Assembly: GCA_025358295.1 (NCBI GenBank)
Contig: JANYJY010000032.1
Location: forward strand, 37,248-101,247
Direction: 5' to 3'
Length of the DNA: 64,000 nucleotides
From: Gammaproteobacteria bacterium
GTDB lineage: Bacteria; Pseudomonadota; Gammaproteobacteria; Steroidobacterales; Steroidobacteraceae
Shown here one piece after another: positions 1-8,327 of this stretch (positions within the stretch are counted from its first letter, which is position 1; every line of letters begins with the position of its first letter). Position numbers and translations under genes: made by a program. Under the pieces are notes generated by a model that was not told where the DNA came from, ran no database searches, and saw only the letters and a list, made by a program, of their open reading frames with translations.

Positions 1-419
1 TGATCCTGCTCACCGACGGCATGAACAACACCGGAAAGATTTCACCACTGGCCGCGGCCGAAGCCGCCAAGGCCCTGGGCGTGAAGATCTACACCATCGG
101 CGTCGGCGTACGCGGCATGGCACCCATTCCCGTCCACGACTTGGACGGTCACGTACGCGTGATGATGGACAAGGTCGACGTGGACGAGCAGACCCTGCAA
201 ACCATTGCCGGCGAAACCGGCGGTACTTTCTACCGGGCGACCGACACGGATTCCCTGAAGAAAATCTACGACCAGATCAATCGCCTGGAGAAAACCGCCC
301 AGACGGTGCAGAAGTTCGAACACTACGACGAACTCTATTCCTGGGCCGTGATTCCCTGTATCGGCATCCTGGGATTCAGCCTGCTGCTGCAGCACACCCG
401 CTTCCGGAGGCTGCCATGA
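1..419 (+). CDS. batA: BatA-like VWA-domain membrane protein, C-terminal part
   Basis: The 3' end of a von Willebrand factor A protein; the start codon lies left of the window and the reading frame enters at base 3. The visible part holds the second half of a VWA fold (ILLTDG strand, then KIYTIGVG) and ends in one membrane span near WAVIPCIGILGFSLLL with a short basic tail. BatA proteins have this order: periplasmic VWA domain, then a C-terminal anchor. The stop overlaps the next start as ATGA, so the two genes are probably translationally coupled. The following batB/C, batD and batE-like genes support the call. Bat proteins are linked to MoxR ATPases and aerotolerance, but their chemistry is unknown. 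The MIDAS motif cannot be checked because it is outside the window. Confidence 0.85.
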   Translation, partial: ILLTDGMNNTGKISPLAAAEAAKALGVKIYTIGVGVRGMAPIPVHDLDGHVRVMMDKVDVDEQTLQTIAGETGGTFYRATDTDSLKKIYDQINRLEKTAQTVQKFEHYDELYSWAVIPCIGILGFSLLLQHTRFRRLP

Positions 420-2476
420 TGTTCAGCCATCCCACCTGGCTCGCTGCCGGTGCCGCCGCCTGCCTGCTGTTGATTCTGTTATGGCGGCGCCACGATGCCG
501 GCCAGAACGCTGCGCTCGCGCGCTTCGTCTCGGAGCACCTGCGCGTCGAACTGACCCAATCCGTGTCGCACGGCCGGCGCCGCATTCAACGCTTCTGCAT
601 GTTCGTCTGCGTCGCGCTGGCCTTCGTCGCGCTGGCGGGGCCGCTGTGGGGATACCGCTGGGAACTCGCCAAACGCCGCGGCAATGACATTGTCTTTGCC
701 ATTGACACGTCGCGCAGCATGTCGACTCCAGATGTGAAACCCGATCGGCTGACGCGCGCCAAGCTGGCCATCGATGACTTCACCAACCAACTGGACGGCG
801 ACGCCGTCGGACTCGTCGCCTTCGCCGGCGACGCGTTCCTGGTCTGCCCCATCACGCTCGACTATGGCGCGTTCCACGAATCACTGAACGCCATCGACAC
901 CAACACCATACCGCACGGCGGCACCGATATCGCCAGCGCCATCCGCGAGGCGCAATCCGCGCTGCGGCGCCGGCCTGGCAGCGATAAGATTTTGATTCTG
1001 GTCACCGACGGCGAAGATCTCCAAGGCGAAGCACTGGTCGCGGCGCAGGATGCCGCGCGCCTGGACCGAATGAAGATTTTCACCGTCGGCGTCGGCACCG
1101 CACAGGGCGATCTGATTCCCGTTGCGGCCGGTGGCAACAGCGGCTTCGTCAAAGACGAGTCAGGCGCCTTCGTCAAATCGCGACTCGACGAACCTGCGCT
1201 CAAAGCGATTGCGGCTGCCGCCGGCGGACTCTACGCACCACTCGGCTCCCAAGCCGAAGGCTTCGAGTACATTTACAAAACCGCCCTCGCCCCCATGCTC
1301 AAGCACGACTTGGCCTCACGCCAGCAGAAGGTCTACACCCAGCGCTATCAATGGCCGCTCGCTGCCTCCCTGGCATTCCTGTTGTTAAGCCTGCTCGTCG
1401 GCAACCGCCGTCGATCGCGCGCCCAAATTCCCGCACCGGCGCCCGCCACGCGTTCGATCGCTCGTTCAGCCGCGCGCCCGACTGCGCGCCCCGCGTCGAT
1501 CAATCCCACGGCAGCGGCCGCCGTGTTGCTGACGCTGACACTGATGTTATCCCCGACACCGTCGCACGCGTCCACCACCGCTGCCGAGGCCGCCTACAAG
1601 AAGGGCGACTACGCCGCTGCCGCCAAGGAATACGCCGCCGCCGCACAGCGCGCCCCCGACAAGCCCGTCCTCGCCTTCAACGCCGGAACGGCCGCCTACA
1701 GGGCCGGACAATTTTCGCAGGCCGCGACGGCGTTTCAGCAATCCATCAGCCGCGCTCCTTCCGGGGATGCCAAGCGGCTGGCCGAGCAGGAAGACGCGTA
1801 CTACAACCTCGGCAACACCCAGTACCGCGCGGGACAAGCCACCGAGAAATCCTCGCCGCAACAAACCATCGACACCTGGAATTCCGCGGTAAAGTCCTAT
1901 GATAGCGCGCTGCGCCTGCGCCCCGATGACGCCGACAGCAAATACAATCGCGACTTCGTGAAACGCAAGATCGATGAGCTGAAGCAGCAACAGAATCCGC
2001 CGCCTAATCAGCCACAGAATCAGAATCAAAATCAGCCGCCCCAAGGACAACCCCCGCCGGGTCAACAGCCGCCGCAGGGACAGCCCCCTCCCAATGGTCA
2101 GCAGCCCCCATCAGGACAGCAACCACCGGGTCAACAACCTCCGCAAGGCCAACCGCCTCCGCAGGGTCAGCAATCACCCCAAGGTCAACCTCCACCTCAG
2201 GGGCAACAACCTCCCCAGGGCCAGCAACCGCCGCAGGCGCAGCAACCTCCTCCGGGCGGCGGTCAACCCAAGGCCGCTCCCGGCGGCGAGCCGCCGCAGG
2301 ATTCGCCCGACACCGCTGAGAACCAGGATGCGCAACGCGTACCCGGTCAGATGAGCCAGGAAGAGGCGCGCCAACTGCTCGACTCGCAGAAGGGCGAGGA
2401 GCGCCGCGCGCAGGGGGTACCGTTCGCGCGCCGCGGCACCGATTCATCGCCCGACAAGCCGGTGAAAGACTGGTGA
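416..2476 (+). CDS. BatB-BatC fusion: VWA domain plus TPR protein with Q/P-rich tail
   Basis: A 686-residue inner-membrane protein. It has an N-terminal span (about 8-24), a second span (about 60-78), a VWA domain with an intact metal-site motif DTSRS (D97, S99, S101) and LVTDGEDLQG, then a third span (about residue 310-325). A TPR block follows (about 385-520, motifs AAYKKGDYAAAAKEY and YYNLGNTQYRAGQ), and then a Gln/Pro/Gly-rich stretch (about 525-620). The front matches BatB and the rear matches BatC, which are separate genes in many bacteria. The start ATG overlaps the batA stop, and batD begins 1 base after its stop. The low-complexity tail is probably disordered and may bind partners in the periplasm. 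Function within the Bat complex is inferred from family and context only. Confidence 0.85.
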   Translation: MMFSHPTWLAAGAAACLLLILLWRRHDAGQNAALARFVSEHLRVELTQSVSHGRRRIQRFCMFVCVALAFVALAGPLWGYRWELAKRRGNDIVFAIDTSRSMSTPDVKPDRLTRAKLAIDDFTNQLDGDAVGLVAFAGDAFLVCPITLDYGAFHESLNAIDTNTIPHGGTDIASAIREAQSALRRRPGSDKILILVTDGEDLQGEALVAAQDAARLDRMKIFTVGVGTAQGDLIPVAAGGNSGFVKDESGAFVKSRLDEPALKAIAAAAGGLYAPLGSQAEGFEYIYKTALAPMLKHDLASRQQKVYTQRYQWPLAASLAFLLLSLLVGNRRRSRAQIPAPAPATRSIARSAARPTARPASINPTAAAAVLLTLTLMLSPTPSHASTTAAEAAYKKGDYAAAAKEYAAAAQRAPDKPVLAFNAGTAAYRAGQFSQAATAFQQSISRAPSGDAKRLAEQEDAYYNLGNTQYRAGQATEKSSPQQTIDTWNSAVKSYDSALRLRPDDADSKYNRDFVKRKIDELKQQQNPPPNQPQNQNQNQPPQGQPPPGQQPPQGQPPPNGQQPPSGQQPPGQQPPQGQPPPQGQQSPQGQPPPQGQQPPQGQQPPQAQQPPPGGGQPKAAPGGEPPQDSPDTAENQDAQRVPGQMSQEEARQLLDSQKGEERRAQGVPFARRGTDSSPDKPVKDW
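1990..2262 (+). repeat. Degenerate short tandem repeats encoding the Gln/Pro tail
   Basis: About 270 bp of imperfect 12-15 bp repeats built on CAACC-type and CCGCC-type words, read in frame as variants of GQQPPQ. This is a low-complexity coding repeat inside the batB-batC fusion and is prone to length change by slippage or recombination. Confidence 0.8.
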
Positions 2477-2477
2477 C

Positions 2478-4343
2478 ATGAGAAAGGCATTGCATCGACG
2501 GGCAATTCGCGCGCCGGCGGCAGTCACCCTACTGTTGGCGGTGCTGACCGCGGCCTTTACGCATGCAGCCCCGGCTGCTGCGGCCGCGCCTTCCATCGAT
2601 GCCACCATCGAGCCCGCGCAGATATCCTTGGGCGAATCCGCGCAACTCACCATCACGACCTCGGGCAGCGGATCCCTGTCGGTGAACCTGCCTGTCGTCG
2701 CCGGATTGGAATTTCGCGTGGTCGGCCAATCTCGCCGTATCGAAATAATCAACGGCGCCACCCTTGACTCCACGTCCACCATCATTCGCGTCACACCCGA
2801 CGAGGTGGGCGTATTCACCATTCCCGGTCCATCGCCGCATTCGCCGCCATTGGTGCTGAAAGTGCTGCAGGCCGGCGGCTCCGGCCCGTCACTCACTCCC
2901 AGTCACCCCGGCTCGGCGGCGCTCAATTCATTCCTGCGTGGCGGCTCCGAAGCCAACGGCATTCGTCTGAGTCCCGATGGCTCCGCCTACATTCGGCTCG
3001 AAGTACCCAAGCGCGAAATCTACGTGGGTGAAAGCGTTCCCGCGGAAATTCAAGTCGGTATGCGCAATGGATTTGCCGCCTCCAACAGTCTGCCCACCCT
3101 CAACACCAGCGACTTCACGCTGAATAATTTATCGCTCAAGCCTGATCAGAGCGGCAAGGCCATCGACGGCAAGCCGTTCACGGTGTTCACCTGGCACACC
3201 CTTCTCGCCGCCATCAAACCCGGCACCTACTCGGTCTCGTTCTCGGCCCCCTTCGTGGTTCGCATACGCAGCCAACCACGCAGCGACTCCCTGATCGACG
3301 ACCTGCTGGGCGACCCGTTCATGCAGAATCTATTCGGCGCCTCGGTATCGAAGAACATCACCGTCGCCAGTCCGGAAACGGAATTCACCGTTCTGCCCCT
3401 TCCGGCGGAAGGCAGGCCCACTGACTTCGGCGGCGCCGTCGGCGCTTTCAAAATCACCACGGACGTCTCCTCCCCCACAAATATCGCCGGCGACCCGCTC
3501 ACTCTGCGCATGCATGTGACCGGCATCGGCAACTTCGACCGCGTCGAGAGCAACATGCTCACCGGCGATCCGCAGTGGAAGACTTATCAACCCAAGGCGA
3601 CTTTCAACAAGACCGACTCAGCGGGCTATCACGGCGAGAAAATCTTCGAGCAGCCGCTCATCGCCTCTCAAGCCGGCGAACAAACCATCCCGGCACTGAG
3701 CTTCAGTTATTTCGATCCCGCCGCACGTCGCTACGAAACCGTGCATAGCGCACCGCTTCGCGTCCGGGTTGCTCCCTCGGCGGCCGACAGTGCGGCCACA
3801 TTGCCGCCGGCGCTCGCCAGCCGTGCCGGCGTGCCTGCCGCGAACCCGACCAACGGCCACCGTCCCGATCATGCGGTTACCGAGGCGCGCGCCAATTCCT
3901 TGGTGCCACTGTATCTACGCCCGGCATTCCTAAGTATTCAGTCGGCCCTTGCCGTTTTTTTCGCCGCCGCCTGGGCGGTGCTGCGGCGTCACGAACGCAA
4001 TGCCCGCGATTTGCGGCTGCAGCGGGAGCGCCTGCGGCAGGAAGCCCTCCAGGCATCGCAGAAACAAATGGCCGCTGCGGCAGCCGCGGGCAAGGCCGCC
4101 GAATTCTTCAGCGCGGCACGCACCGCCCTGCAACTGGCCCTCAGCCCCTTGTTGCAGAAAGAGCCCGAACACATCATGGCCGCCGATATCGACACCCGCG
4201 CAGGATCGGACAGCGAGGCCATACGCAAGCTGTTCGCCTACGCCGATGAAGCCAATTACTCAGGCAGCGCCCCCGGCGCCGTCGATTTCGAACGCTGGAC
4301 CCGCGTCGTCAGCCGCCGCGTAACGGCCGAGAAAGCGCCATGA
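2478..4343 (+). CDS. batD: BatD-family protein (oxygen tolerance)
   Basis: A 621-residue protein with a Sec signal peptide (basic MRKALHRR, hydrophobic run, AAPAAAA cleavage region). A long beta-rich periplasmic part follows, starting IDATIEPAQISLGESA, the usual opening of BatD. One membrane span lies near residue 485-503 (LSIQSALAVFFAAAWAVL), followed by a cytoplasmic alpha-helical tail rich in Ala, Gln and Arg. The topology and length fit the BatD / oxygen-tolerance family. The start is 1 base after the upstream stop, and the 3' end overlaps the next gene by 4 bases (ATGA), so the gene sits inside a tightly coupled operon. BatD is thought to work with the VWA proteins at the membrane; no enzymatic activity is known. 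Confidence 0.85.
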   Translation: MRKALHRRAIRAPAAVTLLLAVLTAAFTHAAPAAAAAPSIDATIEPAQISLGESAQLTITTSGSGSLSVNLPVVAGLEFRVVGQSRRIEIINGATLDSTSTIIRVTPDEVGVFTIPGPSPHSPPLVLKVLQAGGSGPSLTPSHPGSAALNSFLRGGSEANGIRLSPDGSAYIRLEVPKREIYVGESVPAEIQVGMRNGFAASNSLPTLNTSDFTLNNLSLKPDQSGKAIDGKPFTVFTWHTLLAAIKPGTYSVSFSAPFVVRIRSQPRSDSLIDDLLGDPFMQNLFGASVSKNITVASPETEFTVLPLPAEGRPTDFGGAVGAFKITTDVSSPTNIAGDPLTLRMHVTGIGNFDRVESNMLTGDPQWKTYQPKATFNKTDSAGYHGEKIFEQPLIASQAGEQTIPALSFSYFDPAARRYETVHSAPLRVRVAPSAADSAATLPPALASRAGVPAANPTNGHRPDHAVTEARANSLVPLYLRPAFLSIQSALAVFFAAAWAVLRRHERNARDLRLQRERLRQEALQASQKQMAAAAAAGKAAEFFSAARTALQLALSPLLQKEPEHIMAADIDTRAGSDSEAIRKLFAYADEANYSGSAPGAVDFERWTRVVSRRVTAEKAP

Positions 4344-5005
4344 TCCGCATTGCCAAAGTCGCGCTCTCGGCCGCCGCAATGGTCTTCACGGCGGCCGCCG
4401 CCGATACGGCATCCGTGCCGACCGGAGGCTACTCCGCCGCAGCCTTCTACAACCTCGCGAACGCTTACGCCCGTGCCAACAAACCGGGCTTGGCGGTTTT
4501 GAACTATGAGCGTGCGAAACTGTTGGATCCCCGGGATCCCGACGTCGCCGCAAATCTGCTCCGCGTTCGACAGTCCGCCTCCTTGCCGGCGGTATCCGCG
4601 GGCCGTCTCGATCGGCTGACGCAACTCGCCTCGCCCACCGCGCTGTCATGGATCGGTCTCTTGGGATTGCTGCTGGCGGGTACCGCCATGCTGGCTCGGG
4701 AGAAATTCTCCGCACATCGGGGCAAGTTGTTGCTGTCGGCTCTGGTCGGATTCTGCCTGCTCGGCGTGAGCGCGGGTGCCGCCATGGCCGTCTGGCCTAC
4801 GCTGCATTCAGCCGTCGTGGTTGGTCACTCGGTCGAGGTTCGCGTCTCGCCAGTGCTGATCGAAGAACCCCTGTTCGTGCTCCCCGAAGGCGAAATCGTC
4901 CGGGTTGGCGATGAACACGATGGATTTGTGCTGGTCAGAACTCGCGCCGGCCGTTCAGGCTGGGCGCCCAGTTCCAACCTCGCCCTCATCGCCCTGCAGC
5001 GCTAG
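4340..5005 (+). CDS. BatE-like TPR/SH3 membrane protein
   Basis: A 221-residue protein with an N-terminal signal or span (residues about 4-22), a short TPR-like part (AAFYNLANAYARANKPGLAVLNYERAKLLDP) and two membrane spans (about 105-120 and 135-155). It ends in a small beta domain with the pattern VRVSP...FVLPEGEIVRV...WAPSSNLALI, which resembles a bacterial SH3 domain. This TPR-TM-TM-SH3 order is usual for BatE. The ATG overlaps the batD stop (ATGA). The last 20 bases of the gene overlap the 3' end of the convergent DUF2891 gene on the other strand. A peptidoglycan- or partner-binding role for the SH3-like end is inference. Confidence 0.75.
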   Translation: MIRIAKVALSAAAMVFTAAAADTASVPTGGYSAAAFYNLANAYARANKPGLAVLNYERAKLLDPRDPDVAANLLRVRQSASLPAVSAGRLDRLTQLASPTALSWIGLLGLLLAGTAMLAREKFSAHRGKLLLSALVGFCLLGVSAGAAMAVWPTLHSAVVVGHSVEVRVSPVLIEEPLFVLPEGEIVRVGDEHDGFVLVRTRAGRSGWAPSSNLALIALQR

Positions 5006-6110
5006 GAATCCCTGCAGCGCTGGTCAAGTACACCGCGAATGTCCCCAGCCAATGACCGCCCTCGTAATGCTCACCCGTCACGGCGGGCAGCGCGGCCTCG
5101 GCATGGCGAGCCGCCAACGCATACAGCACCGGCGCACGCGCATCGCCCGGCAGCAGCCGGGACGCGATGCCTTCCAGCATCCACGCTCGGCTCAGATTGA
5201 GCCCGTCCAAATGCGCGAGCTTCGGGTCGGCGCGATCGGTTATCACCGCCGGCGGCAGCCACGCCGCAGTCGTCTGGGCTGAAATTCCCGGTAGAAAATC
5301 CGTTAGCCAACGGCTGAATACCGCCGGACTCTGGACCCGACGCATGAAATCCGCCTCGGCCAAGCAGGGCGACAGAAAGTCCTGTCCGGAGGGCTCGTAG
5401 TCGATGGGGCAATCGCGATCGTTGAGGTAGAAGCGATGCGCCGCATCCGCCAGCAACGAACGCATCTCCGTGTCGCCGACGACGCCGGCCCAATCCCAGA
5501 TCAAGCCAAAGGAAAATGCCGTCTGATCGTGTTCACCGATTCGAATGGGATAGTGAAGCTTCGGCAACCAGCTCTTCAAGCGCGCCGCCGCCTCGGCCTC
5601 GAGCGGCTGCAGCGTGTGCGCCCACTCCCGTGCCTGGGGGTCATCCCAGGTGCGCAATTCCGCCGACAGCTGCAATACCCACGCAAGTCCGTACGGCCGC
5701 TCGAAATTGGCACGCCCCGGTCGCTGCAAATAAGCGACTTCGCCCGCGATATTCTTCGCGGTCAGGCTGCGCGCAACTTCGGACTTCGCCAGAGCCGCAA
5801 ACGGTGCGTTGGGATACAAGCGCAGCAACCGCACCAACAGCCAATGGCCATGCACATCCGAGTGCCAGTCGAAGCATCCGTAGAAGGCGGGATACAAGGC
5901 ATGCGGAGGCAGCGCATCCGCGCTGCTATCCATGGTTTGGCTGATATGATTGGGATATTCCGCATGCAGGCAGCGGAGCGCCAGACCGGCAAAGCGTGTG
6001 GCCGCCGCCGCATCCAACGCCGGCACCGCATCGCCCTTGACAGGCGCCGTGGCGGCGGTCGCGCCAATCATTGCCACGAGAATCGCCACAAGGTAGGTTG
6101 TTCGGTGCAT
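4986..6110 (-). CDS. DUF2891 family secreted protein
   Basis: A 374-residue protein. It has a signal peptide (MHRTTYLVAILVAMIGATAATA), and the mature part matches the DUF2891 pattern. Landmarks are AGLALRCLHAEYPNHISQ, LYPAFYGCFDWHSDVHGHW, RPYGLAWVLQLSAELR, HDQTAFSFGLIWDWA and DYEPSGQDFLSPCLAEADFMRRV. The conserved His, Asp and Glu residues in an all-helical (alpha/alpha barrel-like) protein suggest a glycan- or sugar-related activity, but no member's function is known to me. The start has a good GGAGGG ribosome site 6 bases upstream. The gene diverges from the DUF5996 gene across a perfect palindrome (6126-6145). Confidence 0.8.
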   Translation of the reverse strand: MHRTTYLVAILVAMIGATAATAPVKGDAVPALDAAAATRFAGLALRCLHAEYPNHISQTMDSSADALPPHALYPAFYGCFDWHSDVHGHWLLVRLLRLYPNAPFAALAKSEVARSLTAKNIAGEVAYLQRPGRANFERPYGLAWVLQLSAELRTWDDPQAREWAHTLQPLEAEAAARLKSWLPKLHYPIRIGEHDQTAFSFGLIWDWAGVVGDTEMRSLLADAAHRFYLNDRDCPIDYEPSGQDFLSPCLAEADFMRRVQSPAVFSRWLTDFLPGISAQTTAAWLPPAVITDRADPKLAHLDGLNLSRAWMLEGIASRLLPGDARAPVLYALAARHAEAALPAVTGEHYEGGHWLGTFAVYLTSAAGIPSAAGR

Positions 6111-6125
6111 GAGGACCCTCCATTG

Positions 6126-6145
6126 ACGATTGATCGATCAATCGT
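6126..6145. promoter_or_regulatory. Perfect 20-bp palindrome between divergent genes
   Basis: ACGATTGATCGATCAATCGT reads the same on both strands. It sits 16 bases upstream of the DUF2891 start and about 65 bases upstream of the DUF5996 start, where a repressor could control both. The core TTGATCGATCAA resembles the FNR half-sites TTGAT/ATCAA, but the spacer is 2 rather than 4 bases, so an FNR/Crp protein is unlikely. A TetR-like or other dimeric regulator is more plausible. No regulator gene is adjacent. Confidence 0.55.
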
Positions 6146-6210
6146 ACATCGAAAGCGCAGCCCTCATCGATGGCGGCCTGCTGAATGACTCGGCAACGGA
6201 GATGGAAAAT

Positions 6211-7158
6211 ATGGCTAATGCGGCGACCTCACCCTGGCCTGAGATCAACTACTCCGCCTGGAAGGACACGAAAGAGACATTGCAGCTATGGACGCAAATC
6301 GCGGGCAAGATCCGTCTGACCCAAACGCCCTGGTTGAATCACAGCTGGCACGTGACGCTCTACGTCAATTCCAGGGGCTTGACGACTTCGCCCATTCCCC
6401 ATGGAACCCGGTACTTCGACATTCAATTCAATTTCATCGAGCATCTGCTCGACATCACTGTCAGCGACGGCGGCGTGCGGCGTATCTCCTTGCGACCGCA
6501 GAGTGTTGCAGATTTCTACACCGCCCTCATGGAGGCGCTCGGCGAACTCGGTGTACCCGTGCTCATTCGCGAAAAGCCCTGCGAGATCGCCGCCGCAACG
6601 GACTTCAGTCGCGACCGCAGACACGCATCCTACGATCCCGAGTACGCCTGGCGCTTCTGGCAGGCTCTGGTGCAAGCCGACCGCGTCATGAAGAAGTTCC
6701 GCACCGGCTTTCTCGGCAAGTGCAGTCCCGTGCATTTCTTTTGGGGCAGCTTCGATCTCGCAGTGACCCGCTTCTCCGGCCGCCACGCCCCCATCTTTCC
6801 CGGCACCGCTCCCGGAGTGGCTGCGAAAGTCATGCAGGAGGCCTATTCGCATGAAGTCAGCAGCGCCGGATTCTGGCCGGGCGGCGGCGGCATCGACTAC
6901 CCGGCATTCTATTCTTACGCCTATCCGCCGCCCGCCGGCTTCAAAGACTTCGCGGTGCGCCCGGCGGGGGCTTTGTTCAGCGAATCACTGGGTGAGTTCT
7001 TGCTCCCCTACGACGTGGTGCGCAAAGCCGCCGACCCCGATGCAACCCTGCTGGCCTTTCTGCAAAGCACGTACGAGGCAGCCGCCGTCCTCGGCGGCTG
7101 GGATCGCGCCGCACTCGAATGCCCGAGCGGCAGCCCTGCCGTCTGCCGCGCCCTATAG
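6211..7158 (+). CDS. DUF5996 family protein
   Basis: A 315-residue cytoplasmic protein that matches the DUF5996 pattern. Landmarks are WPEINYSAWKDTKETLQLWTQ near the start, NHSWHVTLYVNSRGL, PIPHGTRYFDIQFNFIEH, then FWGSFDLAVTRFSGR and AYSHEVSSAGFWPGGG. The last two blocks carry conserved Trp, Asp, Arg and His residues and look like an active or binding site. I place the start at 6211, because GGAG (6198-6201) is 9 bases upstream. ATG 6202 in the same frame is too close to that site, and an upstream TTG at 6130 lies inside the palindrome. The gene diverges from the DUF2891 gene. Function is unknown. Confidence 0.75.
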   Translation: MANAATSPWPEINYSAWKDTKETLQLWTQIAGKIRLTQTPWLNHSWHVTLYVNSRGLTTSPIPHGTRYFDIQFNFIEHLLDITVSDGGVRRISLRPQSVADFYTALMEALGELGVPVLIREKPCEIAAATDFSRDRRHASYDPEYAWRFWQALVQADRVMKKFRTGFLGKCSPVHFFWGSFDLAVTRFSGRHAPIFPGTAPGVAAKVMQEAYSHEVSSAGFWPGGGGIDYPAFYSYAYPPPAGFKDFAVRPAGALFSESLGEFLLPYDVVRKAADPDATLLAFLQSTYEAAAVLGGWDRAALECPSGSPAVCRAL

Positions 7159-7223
7159 ACCTTAGGACATCGACTTCGAACTACATTCGGCCTATACATG
7201 TCTCATGTTGGGGGGGACGTTGC

Positions 7224-8315
7224 ATGAATCACCATAAATCTTTTTCCATGGCCCGATTGCCGCGGTGCGCACTGCGCATGGCTTTCCTCGCAGGCACCGC
7301 CCTTGCCGGCGGCGCGCTCGGCGGCGCCGCATGGGCGGCCGCGACCTCACCGGCGGATGCTCAATTCGGGGGTCAATGCACGGAAGCTCTCGCCGAGGGG
7401 CGCCATGTGTCCACCCCGTGCACGACCACCTGGACCGACAAGGACGGCAAGGTTTATTGCTTCAGCAATGACTCCGCCAAGAAATCATTCTTGGAAAATC
7501 CAGTCGAGAATCTACAGCGCGCCCACTCGTTCATGGCGGCGAGCAGCGTGGAATCCACGGAGAAAGCCATGCAGGATTTCACCGGCACGGATGCCGAAGC
7601 GGTGGTCAAGGAACTCATCGGCGCCAAGCTCAAGGCCAACAATGGAATTTTTCCGTTCGAGGATCCGCTGACCGGCGAGCATCTGAAATTCAGTTACGAC
7701 GATATCGATTTCACCCGCACCATCGACGGCTACGGATTCTTTCCCGACGTGAAATTTCACGACTCTCAGGACGCACAGAAAAGGTATCTCATTGATTTCT
7801 GGGTAGTGCCGGAGGGCGGCAAGCTGCAGGTGCAGGAAACCCGCATCTATAAGGAGCCGCTGAACTCGGACGGCAAATGGACCACCATCGCGCGCCAACC
7901 CATCCCCTGGTGGTGGATCCCAGCCTCCGAACACCCCGGCCATCTGGCAACCAAGCGCGGCTGGGAAGTCATGTCCGCCGTAGAACAGAATGCCGTGAAG
8001 GAGAGCTTGAAGAACCACGGCGTGTTCAAACTCAAGGACGAGAAGACGGGCAAGGAATTGGAGCTACAGTTCGTCGACACTCACCAGCCGGTACGGCAGC
8101 TCGACGACGGCCACTATTTTGCCTGCACTGATTTTCGTGTCGTCGGCACCAAGGATCAGATCTATGACATTGATTTTTGGGTCAACGACAAGGACGGCAC
8201 CATGACCGTCGACCAGACCAAGGTACACAAAGTGCCGGAACTCAAGAGCGGTCAGTGGATCCAGGTGCCTCGTTACGAGTGGAAGGACGTGGGCACATCG
8301 CATGTCGTGCCGTAA
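7224..8315 (+). CDS. Secreted YHS-like protein with a duplicated C-terminal unit
   Basis: A 363-residue protein with a signal peptide (basic start, LAGTALAGGALGGAAWAAA). A YHS-like segment follows (about 70-93, TDKDGKVYCFSNDSAKKSFL), a small fold often tied to metal binding. The rest is two related units of about 90-100 residues. Unit 1 covers about 128-230 (GIFPFEDPLTGE, then YLIDFWVVPEGGKLQVQETRIYK). Unit 2 covers about 255-355 (GVFKLKDEKTGK, then YDIDFWVNDKDGTMTVDQTKVHK). The start ATG at 7224 lies downstream of a G-rich run (GGGGGG, 7211-7216). It is followed by a convergent DsbA-fold gene. No enzymatic motif is evident. A role in metal or stress sensing in the periplasm is only a guess. 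Confidence 0.65.
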   Translation: MNHHKSFSMARLPRCALRMAFLAGTALAGGALGGAAWAAATSPADAQFGGQCTEALAEGRHVSTPCTTTWTDKDGKVYCFSNDSAKKSFLENPVENLQRAHSFMAASSVESTEKAMQDFTGTDAEAVVKELIGAKLKANNGIFPFEDPLTGEHLKFSYDDIDFTRTIDGYGFFPDVKFHDSQDAQKRYLIDFWVVPEGGKLQVQETRIYKEPLNSDGKWTTIARQPIPWWWIPASEHPGHLATKRGWEVMSAVEQNAVKESLKNHGVFKLKDEKTGKELELQFVDTHQPVRQLDDGHYFACTDFRVVGTKDQIYDIDFWVNDKDGTMTVDQTKVHKVPELKSGQWIQVPRYEWKDVGTSHVVP

Positions 8316-8327
8316 GTACCATCCCGC

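Noticed and set aside
6126..6145. FNR box
   Set aside because: The half-sites TTGAT/ATCAA are separated by 2 bases rather than 4, so the palindrome is listed as an unassigned operator.
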